Below, in pieces: positions 58,923 to 64,000 of a stretch of DNA of 64,000 bases. The notes beneath the pieces are model-generated. The model had not been told where the DNA came from. It did no database searches and saw only the letters and a program-made list of their open reading frames with translations. This stretch comes from DYJE01 sp041660385 (GTDB lineage: Bacteria; Desulfobacterota; Desulfobacteria; Desulfobacterales; Desulfolunaceae): NCBI GenBank assembly GCA_041660385.1, contig JBAZWJ010000001.1, forward strand, positions 62,001-126,000. Reading direction: 5' to 3'. Positions within the stretch are counted from its first letter, which is position 1; the number at the start of each line of letters is the position of its first letter. Position numbers and translations under genes: made by a program.

Positions 58923-60428
58923 TTATGCCTTTCGCCCCTCCAGATAGTTGCTGTAAAGCACGCTGGCACACAGGGTCAGGAACTTGACCATATCCGTGTC
59001 GCTCCTTGATGTCAGAATCACCGGCACCTGGGCGCCCAGGACGATATTGGCCACTTCGGCTCCCATGGTCATCACCCAGCTTTTGTAAAGGATGTTTCCG
59101 CTGACGATGAAGGGAACCACAAGGATATCGGCCCGTCCAGCTACAGGGTGGTCGATGAATCCCTTCTTTTCGGCAAATTCCTCATACAGGGCAATATCGT
59201 AGGAAAGAGGTCCGAAAACATCGGCGTCCGGCCATTCGCGCTCGGAAAGGGTTCGGGCGTGGACCGTGGTGGGGATGCTGGCGGTGGGGACTTCGTTGGC
59301 GTCCAGAATGGCGATTTTCGGGCGCGAAACCCCAAGGCTTTTTGCCACATCGATGGCGTTGTTGATGATATCGAGGCCGCTGTCGGCCTTGTCTCCGGTA
59401 AAAAGCTCCGGGTTGATGCCAGGATCGGTGAGCATGATCAGGCGATCCACTCCCGGAATTTCGAAGATCCCCACAAGGGAAAGGCGTCTTCCGGTGCCGA
59501 TGCCGCTTTTTTTGTCCAAAATGGCTTTCACATAGGCCGAGGTGTTGATCTTGCCCTTCATGATCATATGGGCTTTTTTCTGCCGAATAATTTCAACACC
59601 TTTGACTGAGGCCGCAAGTTCGTAATCGTTATCTTCGGCCTTGATATCGACGAATTCGTATCGGTCGGGATACTTTATTTCCTCGCCGCAAAGGGCCCTG
59701 GTTTTTTCAATATTCCCCACAAGGTAGGCTTTTCCGATAATCTGTTCATCGATGGCCCTGTTCACAGCTGAAAGGCTTGTTTCATCCGGGCAGATCAGAA
59801 CTATATTCCTGCGTTCGATCAGTTTCGCAGCCTCAATGATCGCCTTCATGGCCCGGCCACGAGTCATGTCCACCATGGAATCGCTTTTATAGATGGCGGC
59901 GACAAGACGGGTTTTTTCCGTGATGGCATTCACCGAATGGGGCAGCGCGGAATCAAAATAGAGCGTATCGCCCTCCTCAAGGATATATTCCTTTCCATCG
60001 ACCATGATGGACAGTCGCCCTTCCGTGACAAAGAGAAATTCCTGGCCTTCATGGCGGCTGACCTCCACGTTTTCCGGGTCTTTTCTGTAAATGGTCACAA
60101 GGAGGGGCTCCATTTTCCGTCCGGCGTAGGTGGGTGAAAGGCATTCGTAATCGATGCTTCCGGCTTTCATCATTTTAGCCCGTTCTTCCGGCCTGGTTTT
60201 AATCGCCTTTTTCTCGCCGTATTCCTTTCCGTAAAGCAGAGCAGGGATATCGGTCTTGAGTACCGTGACGAGTTTCAGAAGATCGGAAACGCCCGGAGAA
60301 TAGCTCCCCTCAAAAAGCTGTTCCAGTTTTTCATCATCATAACCCAGAACCGAAGCGATCCGCTCTTTACTGACGTTTTTTGCTGCCATATATTTTTTTA
60401 TGTTTATGCCTATGTCGCCTGTGCCCAT
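58923..60428 (-). CDS. HTH-cupin-phosphotransacylase (Pta/Ptb-type) fusion
   Basis: Start chosen at ATG 60428 (MGTGDIGINIKKYM), AGGA 9 nt before; 501 residues. Three parts: an XRE-type HTH (about 1-65), a cupin (about 105-180; EVSRHEGQEFLFVTEGRLSI, then LEEGDTLYFDSALPHSV with the metal His), and a phosphate acetyl/butyryltransferase domain (about 190-500; ILDANEVPTASIPT, GVDRLIMLTDPGINPE, VAGRADILVVPFIVSGNILYKS, PVILTSRSDT). XRE-cupin proteins are regulators; joining one to an acyl-CoA/acyl-phosphate enzyme suggests a metabolite-sensing regulator or a regulated enzyme. Substrate (acetyl or butyryl) unknown. Confidence 0.9.
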   Translation of the reverse strand: MGTGDIGINIKKYMAAKNVSKERIASVLGYDDEKLEQLFEGSYSPGVSDLLKLVTVLKTDIPALLYGKEYGEKKAIKTRPEERAKMMKAGSIDYECLSPTYAGRKMEPLLVTIYRKDPENVEVSRHEGQEFLFVTEGRLSIMVDGKEYILEEGDTLYFDSALPHSVNAITEKTRLVAAIYKSDSMVDMTRGRAMKAIIEAAKLIERRNIVLICPDETSLSAVNRAIDEQIIGKAYLVGNIEKTRALCGEEIKYPDRYEFVDIKAEDNDYELAASVKGVEIIRQKKAHMIMKGKINTSAYVKAILDKKSGIGTGRRLSLVGIFEIPGVDRLIMLTDPGINPELFTGDKADSGLDIINNAIDVAKSLGVSRPKIAILDANEVPTASIPTTVHARTLSEREWPDADVFGPLSYDIALYEEFAEKKGFIDHPVAGRADILVVPFIVSGNILYKSWVMTMGAEVANIVLGAQVPVILTSRSDTDMVKFLTLCASVLYSNYLEGRKA

Positions 60429-60590
60429 AACCTGTATTCCTTTCCCCCGTCGGTGACGTAAAACCATCCATTTAATCCGTATTCCGGACGATATCAAAAT
60501 GACGGATCGGGTGAAACCTAAAAGTGCTTGCAAGATCACTTCCCAAGTGTTTCAAAAAAAGATTGTCTGTCATATGGCTGCATGATAGGG

Positions 60591-60610
60591 TTAGCTATAC
60601 TTAGCTATGT
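60591..60610 (+). promoter_or_regulatory. direct repeat upstream of the Phd/VapC pair
   Basis: TTAGCTATAC-TTAGCTATGT is a 10-bp direct repeat beginning 58 bp before the antitoxin ATG, a likely operator for autoregulation. Confidence 0.4.
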
Positions 60611-60648
60611 TGTCCGACAAATCCTGCGGAGGGCGAAGGAGATTAAAC

Positions 60649-60885
60649 ATGCACACCGTCAATATGCACGAAGCAAAAACCCGTCTGTCTTTTCTCGTCA
60701 AAGAAGCTTTGAAAGGGGAGGATGTGATCATCGCCAATGCGGGGAAACCGCTGGTGAAACTCGCTCCTGTCCAGCCATCACTTGAACCGCGTATTCCCGG
60801 CAGATACAAAGGCCTCATAACCATGGCCGACGATTTCGATAACACCCCGGATGATCTGATCAACGCCTTCGAGGGCGATGCATGA
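60649..60885 (+). CDS. Phd/YefM-family antitoxin
   Basis: 78 residues from ATG 60649, ribosome site GAAGGAG. VNMHEAKTRLSFLVKEALKG and VIIANAGKPLVKLAP are the Phd DNA-binding fold; the tail FDNTPDDLINAFEGDA is the toxin-binding part. Overlaps the VapC gene by ATGA. Confidence 0.93.
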   Translation: MHTVNMHEAKTRLSFLVKEALKGEDVIIANAGKPLVKLAPVQPSLEPRIPGRYKGLITMADDFDNTPDDLINAFEGDA

Positions 60886-61268
60886 CGGGCTATCTTCTCG
60901 ACACCCATGTGCTTCTCTGGTGGATTTCAGACGATGGACGACTGGGAAAACAGACACGGGAAATCATCGGAAACGGCAAGAACGCTATTTTTATCAGCGC
61001 TGCCACAACCTGGGAAATATCCATCAAAAGATCCCTCGGAAAAATTCAGGCCCCGGAAAACATGGATGCCATTGTTGACGAAGAGCGTTTTATCAGACTA
61101 CCCATCAGCCTCGCCCACGGAGATAAGGCCGGAATCCTTCCCGCTATCCACAGGGACCCTTTCGACAGGATGCTTGTGGCCCAGGCCACCTTCGAGGATC
61201 TGATTCTCATCACTTGCGATACACGGATTATGGCGTATGAGGTCCGAACGATGAATGCGGATCTATAA
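60882..61268 (+). CDS. vapC: VapC-type PIN-domain toxin
   Basis: 128 residues. Catalytic acids: YLLDTHVLLWW (Asp), SAATTWEISIK (Glu), HRDPFDRMLVAQA (Asp pair) and LITCDTRI (Asp). PIN toxins of this group cut RNA, commonly tRNA. It forms an operon with the Phd-type antitoxin; all catalytic residues are present, so the pair looks intact. Confidence 0.94.
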   Translation: MTGYLLDTHVLLWWISDDGRLGKQTREIIGNGKNAIFISAATTWEISIKRSLGKIQAPENMDAIVDEERFIRLPISLAHGDKAGILPAIHRDPFDRMLVAQATFEDLILITCDTRIMAYEVRTMNADL

Positions 61269-61414
61269 TAGGCGAGAACGAGTCCCCTCAATGCTGTAGA
61301 CTTATGCCGTGAGTTATCGCTCCGGGTCTCCGCCACTGAGTGTACGACAGGAGGCTCTTGCCTCCGTGTTTGCCGAACCTGGGTGTAACTTTCATGCCTT
61401 TAGAGGGCTTCGGG

Positions 61415-61933
61415 CTAAAATAACAATTTGAAATCACCGGAGCATTTGCCATCATTGGGGGATATGCATTTCTCAATTTCAGGAGAGATTTCAAAATTGA
61501 TTCCCAAAGCCATGAGCCAACATTTTATCCTGTAAATGGGGCCGCATTCATAGTCATCATTGACTCCAAGTAATTTAATTCCGTTATATGCAAAACACCG
61601 CTTATCATTAAACTCCCAATGGATGACGTTTTCACTTGGAAAACTTAAAATCACATTCATGAAATCAGGCACAAGAATGTCCGAAATGGACGAAAAAAAA
61701 CCTTTAAATTCTTCATATGTTTCAATCCTGACATCTTTGATTCCAAGTGCTTTTTTTATGTGTTTGATTTCAATGGTAGCCAATGAACGTATGGCCGATT
61801 TATTCAGTTTATTTGCAGTTTCAATTCCAAACTCAAGGAATGAATTATAAAACCACATTCCATCGTGAGTCATCCAACACTTGCTGATAAGATCCGATAA
61901 TTCATTTTTGCTAAGGCGATCAATAAGTTTCAT
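61415..61933 (-). CDS. DUF6125-family protein
   Basis: 172 residues; KNELSDLISKCWMTHDGMWFYN matches the start of a widespread anaerobe family (DUF6125, related to L-2-amino-thiazoline-4-carboxylate hydrolase-like proteins). Cys residues occur in DKRCFAYNG, ECGPIYRIKCW and EKCISPNDGKC. Cytosolic. Function unknown. Confidence 0.75.
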   Translation of the reverse strand: MKLIDRLSKNELSDLISKCWMTHDGMWFYNSFLEFGIETANKLNKSAIRSLATIEIKHIKKALGIKDVRIETYEEFKGFFSSISDILVPDFMNVILSFPSENVIHWEFNDKRCFAYNGIKLLGVNDDYECGPIYRIKCWLMALGINFEISPEIEKCISPNDGKCSGDFKLLF

Positions 61934-62162
61934 CTGATTCCCTTTCGATTATGGAAGCAAGATTTCTTCAAAATAACAATACCAAGACACTATCTGCATA
62001 AAAGTCTAAAAAAGCCGTACTTTTTTTCATATCGTAGTTCCTTATAAGTGATGACTAATTTCAATACAATTTTATTTTATGTTACTTCAAAAGATTCTTT
62101 TGTGTCTTGATGCATCCTCGAATCATTTAAAAATTTTCTTGACCGCTCCTGAACCATGTTTT

Positions 62163-62186
62163 ATATATCAAGAAATCTTGATATAT
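62163..62186 (+). promoter_or_regulatory. palindromic operator upstream of the SahR-like regulator and ahcY
   Basis: ATATATCAAGA (62163-62173), AA, TCTTGATATAT (62176-62186): a perfect inverted repeat with 11-bp arms. Another half-site TTGATAT follows at 62186-62192. It ends 16 nt before the regulator ATG and would overlap the promoter or ribosome site. ArsR-type SahR regulators in proteobacteria bind such AT-rich inverted repeats before ahcY. Confidence 0.75.
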
Positions 62187-62202
62187 TGATATTTGGAGTT
62201 TC

Positions 62203-63120
62203 ATGAACAGTCTGACCTATTTCAAAGCCCTTTCTGACAGCACACGCATCAGGATATACAACGTTCTTCTCGATCACGAATTATCTGTGAATGAGCTGGT
62301 GACTCTTCTTGATATGGGGCAGTCACGGGTGTCTCACCATGTGAAGATTCTTGCGGATGCGGGGCTGCTGACGTGCAGGCGCAGCGGCGTCTGGTCGTTC
62401 TATTCAGCGGAAAAGGGTCAGGCCATCGCCGGATTCAGCGAGGCTGTTCGGAGCCTGTTCAAGGAAGAATCGTCACTTGGGGATGATCTGAAAACGGCGG
62501 TGAAGATCATCGGTGAGCGAAGCGTCACCACGCGGCAGTTCTTTAACACCATCGCGCCCCAGTGGGATTCGCTGAAAAAAGAAATCCTAGGCTCGTTCGA
62601 CATCAATCAGGCCATATCGGGAAATCTTGAAGGTTTCAACGTAGCGGCGGATCTGGGATGTGGAACAGGGGAACTGATGAGCTACCTTAAAAACAAGGCT
62701 GGACGTGTCATCGGCGTGGACAGCTCTCAGAAGATGCTTGAAGAGGCTCGGAAAAGGTTTTCCAGGCAAAGCGGTTATGTGGATTTGAGGCTGGGTGAAC
62801 TGGAACATCTGCCCATGAAAGACGGAGAGGCCGATCTGGCGGTGATCTCGCTGGCACTTCATCATCTGTCCGAACCCCAGTTTGCCGTCAAGGAAGCATC
62901 ACGGGTTCTGACCAAGGGCGGAACGCTGATTGTTGCAGAACTGGAGCAGCATGCTAATGAAACTCTGAGAAAAAATTACGGCGACCGTTGGCTGGGGCTT
63001 TCAAAGGAGGATGTGTCGGACTGGCTTGTCCAATGCGGATTTAAACTGGGTACTGTCACATCCCACAACCTTCATAAGTCCCTTGTTTTACATATATACA
63101 CATCAAAAAATAATTCATAA
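62203..63120 (+). CDS. ArsR-family regulator with SAM-methyltransferase-like domain (SahR-like)
   Basis: 305 residues, ribosome site TTGGAG. Residues 1-90 are an ArsR winged helix (FKALSDSTRIRIYNVLLDHE, then DMGQSRVSHHVKILADAGLL, the recognition helix); from about 115 a class I methyltransferase fold with motif I AADLGCGTGELMSYL, the acidic end of strand 2 (GVDSSQKML) and ISLALHHLSEP. SahR of sulfate reducers has this layout and senses S-adenosylhomocysteine through the methyltransferase-like domain. It lies 27 bp before ahcY, the standard target. Metal-ligand cysteines of metal-sensing ArsR proteins are absent. Confidence 0.88.
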   Translation: MNSLTYFKALSDSTRIRIYNVLLDHELSVNELVTLLDMGQSRVSHHVKILADAGLLTCRRSGVWSFYSAEKGQAIAGFSEAVRSLFKEESSLGDDLKTAVKIIGERSVTTRQFFNTIAPQWDSLKKEILGSFDINQAISGNLEGFNVAADLGCGTGELMSYLKNKAGRVIGVDSSQKMLEEARKRFSRQSGYVDLRLGELEHLPMKDGEADLAVISLALHHLSEPQFAVKEASRVLTKGGTLIVAELEQHANETLRKNYGDRWLGLSKEDVSDWLVQCGFKLGTVTSHNLHKSLVLHIYTSKNNS

Positions 63121-63147
63121 CACGTATTTAACATCAAGGAGAAAAAC

Positions 63148-64000
63148 ATGACCGTTCAAGAACTCGATCTAACACTTTCATACAAAGTGGCCGACATGAG
63201 CCAGGCTGATTTCGGCATCAAAGACATGCAACTTTCTGAAAATGAAATGCCGGGCCTGATGTCCTGCCGCGCAAAATATGGCAAGGACAAACCCCTTAAA
63301 GGACTGAAAGTCACGGGCAGTCTTCACATGACCATCCAGACCGCCATGCTTATCGAAACCCTTTACGAACTGGGTGCAGACATCCGCTGGGCTTCCTGCA
63401 ACATCTTCTCCACCCAGGACCATGCCGCAGCCGCCATCGCCGCCAACAAAACAGCCGCTGTTTATGCCTGGAAAGGTGAATCTCTGGAAGAATACTGGTG
63501 GTGTACGGAAATGGCGCTCACATGGCCTGACGGAAGTGGTCCTGATCTGATCGTGGACGATGGCGGCGATGCCACCATGCTGATTCACGAAGGCGTGAAA
63601 GCTGAAAAAGATCCGTCTATTCTCAATCGTACTCCGGGCAACGAAGAAGAGGGCTGCTTCCTTGACCGCTTGAAAATGAGCTACAAGAACGATCCCCAGA
63701 AATGGACGAAGATCGCCGCCAAGATCAAGGGCGTTTCCGAAGAAACCACAACGGGTGTGGCCCGGCTTTACCAGCTCCAGAAAGCGGGTCAGCTCCTTTT
63801 CCCGGCCATCAATGTGAACGATTCGGTGACCAAATCCAAATTTGACAACCTCTACGGCTGCCAGGAATCTCTGGCTGACGGTATCAAACGCGCCACAGAT
63901 GTGATGATCGCCGGAAAAGTGGTGGTAATCGCGGGTTATGGCGATGTGGGTAAAGGCTGCGCAGCTTCCATGCGCGGTTTCGGCGCCCGTGTTCTGGTCA
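63148..64000 (+). CDS. ahcY: adenosylhomocysteinase (3' part outside window)
   Basis: Start ATG 63148 with AAGGAG; about 284 residues before the window ends. SCRAKYGKDKPLKGLKVTGSLHMTIQTAMLIETL and WASCNIFSTQDHAAAAIAA are the substrate-binding region; NVNDSVTKSKFDNLYGCQESL and the NAD loop VVIAGYGDVGKGCAASMRGFGARV complete the identification. It splits S-adenosylhomocysteine to adenosine and homocysteine, closing the SAM cycle opened by metK. Probably co-transcribed with, and repressed by, the SahR-like protein. Confidence 0.97.
   Translation, partial: MTVQELDLTLSYKVADMSQADFGIKDMQLSENEMPGLMSCRAKYGKDKPLKGLKVTGSLHMTIQTAMLIETLYELGADIRWASCNIFSTQDHAAAAIAANKTAAVYAWKGESLEEYWWCTEMALTWPDGSGPDLIVDDGGDATMLIHEGVKAEKDPSILNRTPGNEEEGCFLDRLKMSYKNDPQKWTKIAAKIKGVSEETTTGVARLYQLQKAGQLLFPAINVNDSVTKSKFDNLYGCQESLADGIKRATDVMIAGKVVVIAGYGDVGKGCAASMRGFGARVLV

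Overview
The window looks like part of the chromosome of an anaerobic deltaproteobacterium (Desulfobacterota, probably Desulfobacteraceae-like). This is inferred from family content: a 2-hydroxyacyl-CoA dehydratase / benzoyl-CoA reductase-type gene cluster with two ATP-dependent activases, a SahR-like ArsR-methyltransferase next to ahcY, DUF2284 and YkgJ cysteine-cluster proteins, many two-component proteins, and a peptidase U32 protein. No rRNA, tRNA, CRISPR array or intact insertion sequence was recognised.

Layout. 1-1.8 kb (minus): aminotransferase (cut by the window edge) and tgt. 2.1-6.3 kb: a large SNF2-family helicase split by a -1 frameshift at an A6 run. 6.4-7.1 kb: a PIN toxin / RHH antitoxin pair in which the toxin has ATC where ATG is expected. 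7.3-8.2 kb: YkgJ protein and a MazG-like fragment. 8.7-14.3 kb: five overlapping genes (unknown helical protein, two dehydratase/reductase subunits, two activases), then a decayed copy of one subunit's 5' end. 14.8-19.3 kb: radical SAM protein, panC, metK, VOC protein, DUF2284. 19.4-36.5 kb: a complete Escherichia coli-type nuo operon (A, B, fused CD, E-N), whose B-CD, CD-E, E-F, H-I and I-J gaps hold palindromic repeat elements and whose J-K gap holds a foreign-looking ORF. 36.6-43.7 kb: Hsp20, lon, acyltransferase, orphan DNA methyltransferase, orphan NtrC-type regulator. 43.8-47.2 kb: a zone of decay (deleted FGE-like gene, frameshifted membrane-anchored protein, truncated and frameshifted FG-GAP propeller). 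47.9-50.1 kb: U32/RlhA-like protein. 50.4-52.6 kb: an AT-rich island with an ABC-type ATPase, a PD-(D/E)XK-like partner and a toxin-antitoxin remnant. 52.8-58.8 kb: a two-component cluster whose most unusual member is one ORF joining a receiver domain to a formate/nitrite channel. 58.9-61.3 kb: a HTH-cupin-phosphotransacylase fusion and a Phd/VapC pair. 61.4-64 kb: DUF6125 protein, SahR-like regulator with a palindromic operator, and ahcY (cut by the window edge).

Themes. metK (SAM synthesis) and ahcY with its regulator (SAH recycling) lie at opposite ends. The nuo genes encode a complete NADH-oxidising complex I. The best candidates for undescribed biology are the REC-FNT fusion with its adjacent kinase and CheY-like protein, and the ATPase/nuclease-like gene pair. 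Palindromic intergenic repeats of at least six families run through the window, mainly between nuo genes. Several gene breaks fall at homopolymers, so assembly error must be excluded before they are read as biology.
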